The notes beneath the pieces were generated by a model. The model was given only the letters and a program-made list of their open reading frames with translations, was not told the DNA's origin and searched no databases. Positions 6,901-12,792 of a stretch of DNA of 12,792 nt are shown here, one piece after another (positions within the stretch are counted from its first letter, which is position 1; every line of letters starts with the position of its first letter). A program made the translations under genes and the position numbers. The stretch comes from Baffinella frigidus (Eukaryota > Cryptophyceae > Cryptomonadales > Baffinellaceae), in the NCBI GenBank assembly GCA_026770585.1, contig MU648443.1, forward strand, positions 1 through 12,792, written 5' to 3'.

Positions 6901-9144
6901 TTTCAAATTACCTATATAGGCTTGGAACAAAACGTTAATTTTATATTTTAAGGTATCGGATTTTGTTTTTACTGGAAAAAATGAAAGATTTTCAAGTTTT
7001 TCAAGTTCAATGCTTTCATTGTTTTTTATTTGCAATGATTTAACTTCCATGCACATTGAGAATAAGAATAATAGATCATCGATAGAAAACGATGGTTTTA
7101 TTTTTAATAAAAAAACTAACATAGTATCATGTGAAATCATAAATTCTGAAGATACCATGCCTAAAGGTGTACAATATATAATTTCTTCATGTGAGCATAC
7201 TACTAATCCACAAGAAATAAGCTCGTTGAGTGATTGTCCTATGAATAAATTTTTTAAATTTGTTGTCAAATTAGGTCCTGTGTATCTTAATAAATCCGGA
7301 AAATTTTTAAGAATACTTCTTTTTAATCTTATCCAAAAAAAACTTTTCAGGAACCAATTTAATGCGTTCTTTAAATTAACTATTCTCTTTTTAGAAACTT
7401 CGATATTGATAAAATCGGGGATAACTGCCAATAGGTTACTTTCTATTGGCGTTTGCTGATTAAATAGTTTTGTATAAAAATTGACATTTTTGATTGAAGT
7501 AATTAAAAAACCTTCTGAATTTTTAAAATGTCTTCCTCTTCCTGCTCTTCCCATCATTTGAATTATATCCAAAGGAGGCCTTTCGATCCAAGAAAATTTT
7601 TCAGGAGAGTAAAATGTCGTGCCTTTTATTATCACAATATTGGTTGGTAAATTTACACCCCATGCAAGAGTTGTTGTAGAAATCAAAATATTTATTAAAC
7701 CTTTTTTAAAAAGAGTCTCGATTATTATTCTTTCTTTTTTTGGAAGTCCTGCATGATGGATCGATATTCCAAAGGATAGGAGTCTTTTGATTTCAGGTGA
7801 TCTTATAAATTTGGACAGATTTTCGATTTTTTTTTTTAAATAAATAAATTTTTCTGATAAATAAAATTTGGAATTAATTTTTTTTTCCAGAAAAAAAAAA
7901 GCTGTTTTGTAAGTATCGCGCCTACTTTGTACAAAGATAATTATTTTTAAAAATGGGCTTGAACTTAATAACGTTTGTATTTTTTTTAAAGTAATCAAAT
8001 TTGAAAAGCTGTAATTATTCTTTATTTTTGAAAAATTCTTGAGTCCTATGATTGTTTGGTTAAGTTTAAAAGGTCTATATTTTTTACTAAAATAGAAAAT
8101 GCCATTCGAAGGGCTCACTTTTAAAAACTCTCCCAAATCATTAAAATTCGGAAAAGTTGCACTTAGCCCTATAATTCTTGTTAAATTTTGGAATTTATTA
8201 AATCCAATCAAAAAATTTATTAAGGTATTTTCCAAAACGGAACCTCTTTTTTCATTAAGTAAATGAATCTCGTCTACTATCAAAAGTTTTGTTTTTGATA
8301 AAACTTCCAAAAAAAATGATTTATTTAAAAATATATTTATTTTTTCTGGAGTTCCTATGATAATATTCGAAAGTTCAAACTGTGCAATATTTGTTTTTTT
8401 ATCACCAGTCACCTCAATAATTCTAAATTTGAATTTATTAAACATAGATTTTACACTTGTATAAATTTGTCTCACTAATGTCTTCATAGGAGCTAAATAA
8501 ATGATTTTCACAACTTTTTCAATAATTTTGCTTTTTGACTTACAAAAAGAAATAGAGTTAATTATTATTCTGAGAATTGCAAAAATTGAGATTAGAGTTT
8601 TCCCGCTTCCAGTAGGGGCACACAAAATTAGATTTCCATCAAAATTAATTATCGAGGGAAAGATTTGAGTCTGGATCGGATTTAAATATTGTTTTTTTTT
8701 TATAATATATCTAAACCACAAAGGAAATTTTTCAATTTTTAAAACTTTTTTTCTATTTTTGTTTTTTTTCCCATAAAAAAAAATTTCTTTAAGAAAATTA
8801 TTATTCTGCATAAAAGATTTTGAAAAAAGTTGCGATTTTAAAGAAATTAAAAGTGACATTTTTGACATGATTTTTATTTTATTTTTTAAACGGCATCTGA
8901 ATTTAAAAAAATTTAAATAAAAAATAAAAAAACCAAAGTAAAAATTTTCAGTAAAAAAAACAGGGGAGAGAAAATTTTTGTATGAAAAATTCGATTTTAC
9001 AATTAAGTTATGGAAATATCCATTTTTATTTCTTATTTTGGCACGATAATCTATGAAATTTTTTTTATCGAAATATAAAATCAAATTCAAATGAAAAATA
9101 ATCAGAAAACTTTCTATTTCTATAGATTTACTTAACGAATTCAT
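3922..9144 (-). CDS. brr2: U5 snRNP DEIH-box helicase Brr2 (Ski2-like, tandem cassettes)
   Basis: Brr2 unwinds U4/U6 during spliceosome activation. This 1740-residue protein (about 2140 in human) keeps a complete first cassette: Walker A APTGSGKT at 176-183, APMKTLV near 219-225, TPEK near 265-268, DEIH 291-294, SAT 328-330, HHAG 463-466, TTLAWGVNLP 491-500 and QMMGRAGR 529-536. A Sec63-like unit follows (about 600-965), with KINVLFQAYIGNL and a GW-type stretch KRWASLAHIALQ as in Brr2. The second cassette is recognisable but degenerate: the Walker A position reads SEKKTSRDL (about 1032-1040) and the DExH position IDSFHFLG (about 1134-1141). RIRENPNFY near 1425 and the final immunoglobulin-like segment (YRFYLVNKF) mark the C-terminal Sec63 unit. 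The N-terminal extension is only about 150 residues, so most of the PLUG and PWI regions are missing. Mtr4 or Ski2 are ruled out by the length and the second cassette. Confidence 0.95.
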   Translation of the reverse strand: MNSLSKSIEIESFLIIFHLNLILYFDKKNFIDYRAKIRNKNGYFHNLIVKSNFSYKNFLSPVFFTENFYFGFFIFYLNFFKFRCRLKNKIKIMSKMSLLISLKSQLFSKSFMQNNNFLKEIFFYGKKNKNRKKVLKIEKFPLWFRYIIKKKQYLNPIQTQIFPSIINFDGNLILCAPTGSGKTLISIFAILRIIINSISFCKSKSKIIEKVVKIIYLAPMKTLVRQIYTSVKSMFNKFKFRIIEVTGDKKTNIAQFELSNIIIGTPEKINIFLNKSFFLEVLSKTKLLIVDEIHLLNEKRGSVLENTLINFLIGFNKFQNLTRIIGLSATFPNFNDLGEFLKVSPSNGIFYFSKKYRPFKLNQTIIGLKNFSKIKNNYSFSNLITLKKIQTLLSSSPFLKIIIFVQSRRDTYKTAFFFLEKKINSKFYLSEKFIYLKKKIENLSKFIRSPEIKRLLSFGISIHHAGLPKKERIIIETLFKKGLINILISTTTLAWGVNLPTNIVIIKGTTFYSPEKFSWIERPPLDIIQMMGRAGRGRHFKNSEGFLITSIKNVNFYTKLFNQQTPIESNLLAVIPDFINIEVSKKRIVNLKNALNWFLKSFFWIRLKRSILKNFPDLLRYTGPNLTTNLKNLFIGQSLNELISCGLVVCSHEEIIYCTPLGMVSSEFMISHDTMLVFLLKIKPSFSIDDLLFLFSMCMEVKSLQIKNNESIELEKLENLSFFPVKTKSDTLKYKINVLFQAYIGNLKIQNLSLAADSVFVGKIGSRFFRAFFEISIYKRWASLAHIALQIYFAVKNRCWPGKSLINSSMKLTLTSKFLKIINEINSKINQKKDIGKKPEKICINFENFYVIQNFLLESNLAKVTFSVHPVTKNTIRIHFFLELFKIQKIYINKKKNGCWIFLEDNLSDTLIFYKFFKIYRIDNNNIVEFSTVIPFFENPISPFYTLRLKFSGYNTPDIELIMNFTEILMPNNFYFFSENLMYRDLWPSRYLSGLHFGILSMEYFKTNLRKLKKNFFQILPSFLKSLNNKIFISEKKTSRDLFAEISILSILINEKKSTGFYLSMGNESISLIINNLRTMSLGIICIPVKKMVCIKFHKSQNIKKTESLHVLSFTEAIQLQNFYFFRKFYKMIFFIDSFHFLGERAFGSSLEIFFQNFFKEAIIVGTCFPISNILDFLEWINFQNLQIFLDSKIYLKIHKFSRKIHFQRRFYILEKSIKTKLNHRFENPVLFFQISLNSKKKKKYFLLRKILKKIKKKVFFIRDYLFIFFIKNFEKNKVSRVFHCIKIFFIEQSFSVCKKRILEEFFCRNYFNSCFLKASYLSKISYVKFNSKTTIFEVQQNPSKNSFIFSRISAFLERSNFLKKFDKNSLNICQFSSKTFFTIESCWHLSTHDYLAKNGMCFNKFSILYLKNIFINSFFLKRIRENPNFYLFKENDLYQFDIKLWIVSKLKFLEKEKIFKREQKFFLIITKNHAVFKNFFIFRKTLLKRCILKKKKLKKIIFLRKLLYFVNFYLFPIFFSLSNNFSINTQKLLFVELEIKNIISILTNFINHENRRILFYFLLNAYRNTNFILIYLPTFLQKIPPHFLFKSFYTNFSNRNIYFLFLVNQYYHEKLYPKSNHKTSRLKKLFYKSNFKTLSDLRIKLFRKKNWIKLDFKIYVKNKNDQFIFDKNSFLEWRLIITNDSKNKIFFSEKFLSENCLFFSFFVQLNKNLILYRFYLVNKFDKKFDKNFELKISKK

Positions 9145-9199
9145 TAAAAATAAATATTAACTTCGATTGTTCAAAAATGAAATAAAATATTATTATATA
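9145..9199. promoter_or_regulatory. Divergent promoter region of Brr2 and the 887-residue protein
   Basis: The 55 bases between the two divergent ATGs are nearly all A/T. An ATG at 9177 is followed at once by a stop (ATG AAA TAA), a minimal upstream open frame ahead of the 9200 start. Confidence 0.35.
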
Positions 9200-11863
9200 A
9201 TGATTAATAATTCTAGAAACATTGTTTTTTTTTATAATAATTGCGCATTAAATAGCGATGCGAAATACAGACTATTTTCAGAGTATTTTTACAATAAATT
9301 CTTAACAAGAAGCGGGTTAATATTAAATTTTTTAAAATATATAACTCTTTTTACTAGAAATAAACAACACACTCTTTTTTTGCTTTTATTTGTTAAAAAC
9401 TTCATAGTTTCCTATTTTGAAAAGAACTTATTTAAAGATAAGAAAAAACTATTATTAACACTTATGAAAAATTCTTTTTGTACTCGATCTAAAACAAATT
9501 TACAAATCAATCAATCCATTAAAGCGATATTTAAAAATAAATTTAATTTTAAAATTTTCAGTGACATTGCTTTAGAAAACATACTTTCTGCTTTTAGAAA
9601 AAAAATATTTTATAAAATTAAAAGAGAAAAACTTTGCAATATATTAAATCTGACTTTAATTTTGATCTGTGATTTTTCATTTAAAAACAATGTGTCTATT
9701 TTTTTAGAAAAATCAAAAAATGAAATTAAGAAGATTGTGTTTTTTATTTTTGAAAATATTTGTAATATAAATAAAAATGATTCAAATTTTGAAAATGTTT
9801 ATGGTTTTCTTTTGTGCTTGAAAATTTTTGAACAAATAGAAAACTTTTATTTTAAGTATTTTAATTTTTTGGAATTAGACAAACGATGTTGTATTGTATT
9901 GAGTATCCTTTTTTCGTCTTTTTCATCTATTTTTTTAATCAAAAAAGCAAAAATCTATTTGCTTTCTGGAATTTATTATCACTTAATTAGTTTATTTAAA
10001 AAATTTTCTGAAAAAAGCAAACATTTCATTTTACCTTTTTTTGAACATTTTAAAAAAATTCATTTAAGTGCAGGAAAAAAAATTTATTTACTGGAAATTT
10101 TTTCATTTTTTCATTTTTTTTTGAAAACAAAAAATATTAATATAATAAAATTTAAACACAATCCCAATGATTTCCTGGAAAGCTTTTTTTTTATAGTGTT
10201 TACTTTAATAATATCAAAAGAAAGAATGCCTTCCAGTATAAAAATATTTTCTTTTCTAGGAAAACTTAATTTCCAAATAAAAATACTATTTTTATTAAAA
10301 ATCTTCAAAAATTTTACGAAAACTGAATTAAAAAATATTTTGAAATTTGTTGTTAGTAACAAAACTAAATTTCTTTTAAAGAATAATTATTTTACAAATA
10401 AATATCATATTTTTTTAGGTATTTTATTAGGAATTACGGGAAATCAAATAATTGGGGTCAGTGTAACATTCTATCCAAATCTTTTACTTTCTCTTTTAGA
10501 TGATGCTGAAAAAAATTGTAGTAAAAAACTAAAAAAAAAAGGTTTTACGATAAAAATTGATTTTTTAACTTTATTCAGAAACCAACTCCCAGTTAGAATT
10601 TTCGTTAGATTTATTTCACACCTCATCGTCAACTTGGATTTTTTCGATAAAGCTAATTCGCACATTTTTTCAGCATTAGAAAGATTTTTATGTCAAAAAG
10701 GAAATGAAAAAGGTTGTATTCTGATGTATAATCCTAATAAGTTGATATTGCAAAAACTTAATCAATTTATAATTAAATTTTTTAAAAAATATAAACCTTC
10801 AAAAAAATCATCAGAAAACTTAAACAAATTTTTCTTGAAAATTTTTTCGAATTTTTATTTTTTTAGAAATAATACTATAGAGATTTTCTATTTCTTAACT
10901 AAAGAGATTTTAAATTTACTATTATTGGAAACGAGGGAAAATTCAAAACTTTTTTTAAACGAGATATTATTTTTATTTTTACAAAACGCCTCAGATAAAA
11001 ATTACAACATTTTTCAAGAAATCTATTTTTTCGGTAACCTTTGTATAATTAAGGAAGATATAGAGAATTTACCATTTGTCATTTGTATTTTTTCAAAAAT
11101 GTTAAATATAGAAACCGATACCTCAAGTTTTAAGTTTTTCACCAAAATCGCATACTGTTTTTTAAATCCTCATATTTTATCCTCAAAATGTTTGGTTAGA
11201 CCTATTTTACATTACTTGGGTCGATTTTTTATTAAAACAAATTTGTTTTTAAATAAAAAGCATATGGCATATTTTTTAACAGTTCTAGAAACTGTTTTTA
11301 AAAAATATAGCGAATTTGAAAAAATTTTTGTTTGTTTTAAATATATTTTTTCTCATTTTCCTCTAAAAAAATCTTTAATATTGCATTTTATTGAAACTTT
11401 TTGTACAATAGAAAAGGATACTATTGATAATAATTATTATAATTTTCTTTTAGGAATAATTTTAACGATTTTGGAAGAAAAAAATATAAAGGCAAAATTG
11501 AATGTAATTAAAATGAATTTTCTTGATCTTTTGCTTAGTTTATTAGAAAAAAAAATCAAACCTTTGTATAAAGAACGTGGTAATTCTTTTTTCACGGAAT
11601 ATTTTTTATTAATTAATAACAATGGGGGAGATCACAATCCTTTGTCGCCTTTTAAAAAAATAATTTGCACATTGTTTAGAAAAGCAATTTACCAAAAAAG
11701 TTTTTTCCAAAAAAGTCCCCATTTTGCTATAGATTTTATTTCCAACCAGGTACGTTTTGATAAAATTAAAAATTTCAAAAGTAATGGAATCATTAATCAG
11801 GAATGTTTTTCCTTAAATTTCGAAAGTATAAGGTTCATAAAAAATATACTTTCAAAATTGTAA
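9200..11863 (+). CDS. Unrecognised 887-residue protein, probably an alpha-helical solenoid
   Basis: The open frame extends upstream to 9167, but only through a TTG codon. The first ATG, at 9200, is the sensible eukaryotic start and gives 887 residues. I do not recognise the family. The sequence is a near-continuous series of amphipathic helical stretches of 15-25 residues broken by Asn/Lys-rich loops, without Walker, zinc or RNA-binding motifs. This composition suggests a HEAT/ARM-like repeat protein such as a karyopherin, an exportin or a ribosome-assembly scaffold. The best-mixed parts are GILLGITGNQIIGVSVTFYPNLLLSLLDDAEK around the middle and NNNGGDHNPLSPFKKIICTLFRKA near the C-terminus, the latter being the most motif-like stretch. 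It is divergent from Brr2. Its uninterrupted length in a compact genome makes it a real gene; the function is not assigned. Confidence 0.85.
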   Translation: MINNSRNIVFFYNNCALNSDAKYRLFSEYFYNKFLTRSGLILNFLKYITLFTRNKQHTLFLLLFVKNFIVSYFEKNLFKDKKKLLLTLMKNSFCTRSKTNLQINQSIKAIFKNKFNFKIFSDIALENILSAFRKKIFYKIKREKLCNILNLTLILICDFSFKNNVSIFLEKSKNEIKKIVFFIFENICNINKNDSNFENVYGFLLCLKIFEQIENFYFKYFNFLELDKRCCIVLSILFSSFSSIFLIKKAKIYLLSGIYYHLISLFKKFSEKSKHFILPFFEHFKKIHLSAGKKIYLLEIFSFFHFFLKTKNINIIKFKHNPNDFLESFFFIVFTLIISKERMPSSIKIFSFLGKLNFQIKILFLLKIFKNFTKTELKNILKFVVSNKTKFLLKNNYFTNKYHIFLGILLGITGNQIIGVSVTFYPNLLLSLLDDAEKNCSKKLKKKGFTIKIDFLTLFRNQLPVRIFVRFISHLIVNLDFFDKANSHIFSALERFLCQKGNEKGCILMYNPNKLILQKLNQFIIKFFKKYKPSKKSSENLNKFFLKIFSNFYFFRNNTIEIFYFLTKEILNLLLLETRENSKLFLNEILFLFLQNASDKNYNIFQEIYFFGNLCIIKEDIENLPFVICIFSKMLNIETDTSSFKFFTKIAYCFLNPHILSSKCLVRPILHYLGRFFIKTNLFLNKKHMAYFLTVLETVFKKYSEFEKIFVCFKYIFSHFPLKKSLILHFIETFCTIEKDTIDNNYYNFLLGIILTILEEKNIKAKLNVIKMNFLDLLLSLLEKKIKPLYKERGNSFFTEYFLLINNNGGDHNPLSPFKKIICTLFRKAIYQKSFFQKSPHFAIDFISNQVRFDKIKNFKSNGIINQECFSLNFESIRFIKNILSKL

Positions 11864-11913
11864 AATTTAATAATCCAGAAATCAAAAATTTTTTATTTTT
11901 AACAATATATAAT

Positions 11914-12150
11914 TTATGCTAAAACCATCAACTTTTTCCTTAAATTTTTCATGAATTTTTTAGATTTTAACTTTTTAGATTTTTTTTTTTTTTTAATTAC
12001 CACATTCCATTCAAGAAATAATTTGCTTATAGAATCGATTGAATTTTTAAACACACTCCCAAAAATTTTTTCCTTAGTGTTTTTTTGTATAAAATCTCTT
12101 GATGTTAAAAAAGCAGTGTATAAAATGAAAAAATCAAAATTTTTTTCCAT
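11914..12150 (-). CDS. Possible small basic protein, 78 residues
   Basis: The frame begins with ATG at 12150; an in-frame TGA lies four codons upstream, so the start is firm if the gene is real. The N-terminal half (NFDFFILYTAFLTSR) is hydrophobic and aromatic. The C-terminal half is strongly basic (KKKKKSKKLKSKK). I do not recognise it securely. A faint resemblance to SRP19 exists: a start like IYPAYLxS, a central SVFKNS where SRP19 has AVENPT, and a Lys-rich tail. However, SRP19's GRR(I/V)P motif is absent. Gene density elsewhere in the window makes an empty 380 bases unexpected, which supports a gene here. It could still be a chance frame in AT-rich DNA. Confidence 0.4.
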   Translation of the reverse strand: MEKNFDFFILYTAFLTSRDFIQKNTKEKIFGSVFKNSIDSISKLFLEWNVVIKKKKKSKKLKSKKFMKNLRKKLMVLA

Positions 12151-12203
12151 TCTTCTCGTATATCAATTTGGTTAATAAAACGTTATTATTATGTTTATTA
12201 ATT

Positions 12204-12210
12204 TAAAAAT
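12204..12210 (-). terminator. Possible Pol III terminator of tRNA-His
   Basis: Five A's on the plus strand (12205-12209) read as TTTTT on the tRNA strand, about 35 bases after the tRNA 3' end. It is the first run of four or more T's on that strand downstream of the tRNA. Such runs are common in this AT-rich DNA, so the call is weak. Confidence 0.3.
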
Positions 12211-12243
12211 TGTTTATATATTTTTCTTAAACGAATTTACCTT

Positions 12244-12315
12244 TGCCACAACCTGGAATCGAACCAGGATCACCACGGCCACAACATGGTATTCTAACCT
12301 TTGAACTATTGTAGC
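12244..12315 (-). tRNA. trnH: tRNA-His (anticodon GUG)
   Basis: The 72-nt minus-strand sequence folds as a complete cloverleaf. The acceptor stem GCTACAA pairs with TTGTGGC (one G-U) with discriminator A. The D arm is GTTC/GAAT with GG in its loop. The anticodon stem CCATG/CGTGG encloses TTGTGGC, placing GTG at 34-36. The variable loop is TGAT. The T arm is CCTGG/CCAGG with loop TTCGATT. The internal B box GGTTCGATTCC is perfect; the A box (TAGTTCAAAGG) is close. CCA is not encoded, no intron is present, and the base before position 1 is A, so the identity nucleotide G-1 would have to be added after transcription, as eukaryotic Thg1 does. BRF1 in the same window supplies part of its transcription machinery. 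Confidence 0.97.
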
Positions 12316-12513
12316 TAATTATTTAAAATTACATTTTTAATAATAGAATTTTTAAATGTTTTTTTATTTATATATTATTCCATTCAACCCTTTAAGATTC
12401 TTAGAAAAAAAATTTTTGTACAGAATTATTTTTTCAAAAGAATTTTTATATTAAATAAACTTATAATTTTTCAAAGAATTTACGATATTTCCCCAGAGAA
12501 AAAAATCATTTTT
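12316..12513. other. AT-rich spacer between tRNA-His and the membrane-protein gene
   Basis: The 198 bases are almost all A/T with many homopolymer runs. I see no open frame of note, no RNA fold and no repeat. It must hold the upstream region of the tRNA gene and the 3' end of the membrane-protein gene, both read on the minus strand. Confidence 0.4.
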
Positions 12514-12792
12514 TTACCTGAAATCCCCTAAGAACTCCTGATCTAAATTTATTTTTGATTCGCTGGAACCATCTAAGAACTCCTGATCTAAATTTATTTT
12601 TGATTCGCTGGAACCATCTTCTGATTTTTTTTTTCCAATGGCTTTTTTTAAAACGAAAATACAACCCGTTAAAATTAGTAAACATAATCCGATCGATTTA
12701 GTGGAAATTTTTCTACATTTATTGGGTACTTTACTTGTATTCTTTTTATCAAATGGTTTTCTAATCTGATTGGTTGAAAAGTTGACGAACCC
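12514..12792 (-). CDS. C-terminal part of an unrecognised single-pass membrane protein (5' part off the window)
   Basis: The minus-strand frame is open from the right edge (12792) to a TAA at 12516-12514 and gives 92 visible residues. A basic stretch (KKNTSKVPNKCRKISTKS, about 16-33) precedes one hydrophobic segment, IGLCLLILTGCIFVL (about 34-48), followed by KKAIGKKK. This is a typical membrane helix with positive flanks. The tail is acidic and serine-rich and contains a 15-residue unit, DGSSESKINLDQEFL, present twice in tandem. The reading frame is preserved across both repeat copies, which supports real coding. I do not recognise the protein. If this is a nucleomorph it might sit in a periplastid or plastid-envelope membrane, but that is inference only. 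Confidence 0.72.
   Translation of the reverse strand, partial: GFVNFSTNQIRKPFDKKNTSKVPNKCRKISTKSIGLCLLILTGCIFVLKKAIGKKKSEDGSSESKINLDQEFLDGSSESKINLDQEFLGDFR
12528..12619. repeat. 45-bp tandem duplication, two perfect copies
   Basis: The copies lie at 12528-12572 and 12573-12617, with two further matching bases. The unit is 15 codons, so the membrane-protein frame stays open and its acidic tail is simply doubled. The perfect identity, in a genome otherwise prone to drift, suggests a recent event. Confidence 0.95.

Larger units (their letters stand above)
11864..12243. other. 380-base region between the 887-residue gene and tRNA-His
   Basis: This is the largest stretch without a confidently recognised gene. 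It contains the small minus-strand frame at 11914-12150 and an overlapping plus-strand frame (11951-12175) that is Phe-rich and looks like its antisense shadow. The rest is AT-rich without recognisable signals. Confidence 0.5.

Noticed and set aside
7010-7459. 149-residue plus-strand open frame inside Brr2
   Set aside because: It lies antisense to well conserved Brr2 sequence (first Sec63 unit), so it is a chance frame.
3922-9144. Mtr4 or Ski2 exosome helicase
   Set aside because: Two helicase-Sec63 units, the length, and Brr2-like stretches (YSPEK, NQQTPIES, KINVLFQAYIGNL, ENPNFY) fit Brr2. Mtr4/Ski2 have one cassette.
9167-9199. TTG start extending the 887-residue protein by 11 residues
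   Set aside because: Cytosolic-type eukaryotic translation starts at AUG; the first in-frame ATG is at 9200 and the added residues look like AT-rich leader.
10111-10665. Short minus-strand frames within the 887-residue gene
   Set aside because: They are antisense to a long intact frame and show no recognisable content.
11951-12175. 74-residue plus-strand frame opposite the possible small basic protein
   Set aside because: Its Phe-rich start is the antisense of the lysine-rich tail of the minus-strand frame. The minus-strand frame has the more protein-like composition.
1-12792. CRISPR arrays, insertion sequences, telomeric repeats, rRNA
   Set aside because: No spaced repeats, terminal inverted repeats with a transposase, telomere-like arrays or rRNA-like GC-rich conserved blocks were seen on either strand.

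Overview
The window looks like part of a highly compacted, AT-rich eukaryotic genome, most probably a cryptophyte nucleomorph chromosome. The signs are: roughly four fifths A+T by eye; eukaryote-specific information-processing genes (a TFIIIB subunit, the bystin ribosome-assembly factor, the Brr2 spliceosomal helicase, SmE, a eukaryotic tRNA-His); shortened, phenylalanine/lysine/isoleucine-rich proteins; and spacers of 0 to about 200 bases. A 64-nt GT-AG intron in SmE argues against chlorarachniophyte nucleomorphs (introns about 18-21 nt) and against Hemiselmis andersenii (reported without introns). A microsporidian or another reduced eukaryote cannot be fully excluded from sequence alone.

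Layout. 1-203 (minus) carries the G3 region of an EF-2/Snu114-type GTPase that runs off the left edge. Its start and P-loop are not visible, and 204-421 is a spacer with a 24-bp tandem repeat. 422-1636 (minus) is BRF1. 1741-2044 (plus) is SmE, split by an intron at 1759-1822. 2134-3111 (minus) is an unrecognised 325-residue protein. 3160-3921 (plus) is bystin/Enp1. Its stop codon directly abuts the stop codon of the convergent Brr2 gene (3922-9144, minus). 9200-11863 (plus) is an unrecognised, probably all-helical 887-residue protein, divergent from Brr2. 11914-12150 (minus) is a possible small basic protein. 12244-12315 (minus) is tRNA-His(GUG). 12514-12792 (minus) is the C-terminal end of a single-pass membrane protein whose acidic tail contains a perfect 45-bp tandem duplication.

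How the genes fit together. Three products are spliceosomal: Brr2, SmE and probably the Snu114-like GTPase. Brr2 and Snu114 are partners in the U5 snRNP, and Sm proteins form the core of the U1, U2, U4 and U5 snRNPs. SmE itself contains an intron, so it appears to need the machinery it helps to build. BRF1 recruits RNA polymerase III to genes such as the tRNA-His in the same window. Bystin serves 40S ribosome assembly. The strongest points for follow-up are the intron-split SmE, the Brr2 C-terminal helicase cassette that has lost its Walker A residues, the incomplete Snu114-like gene, and the two unrecognised proteins.
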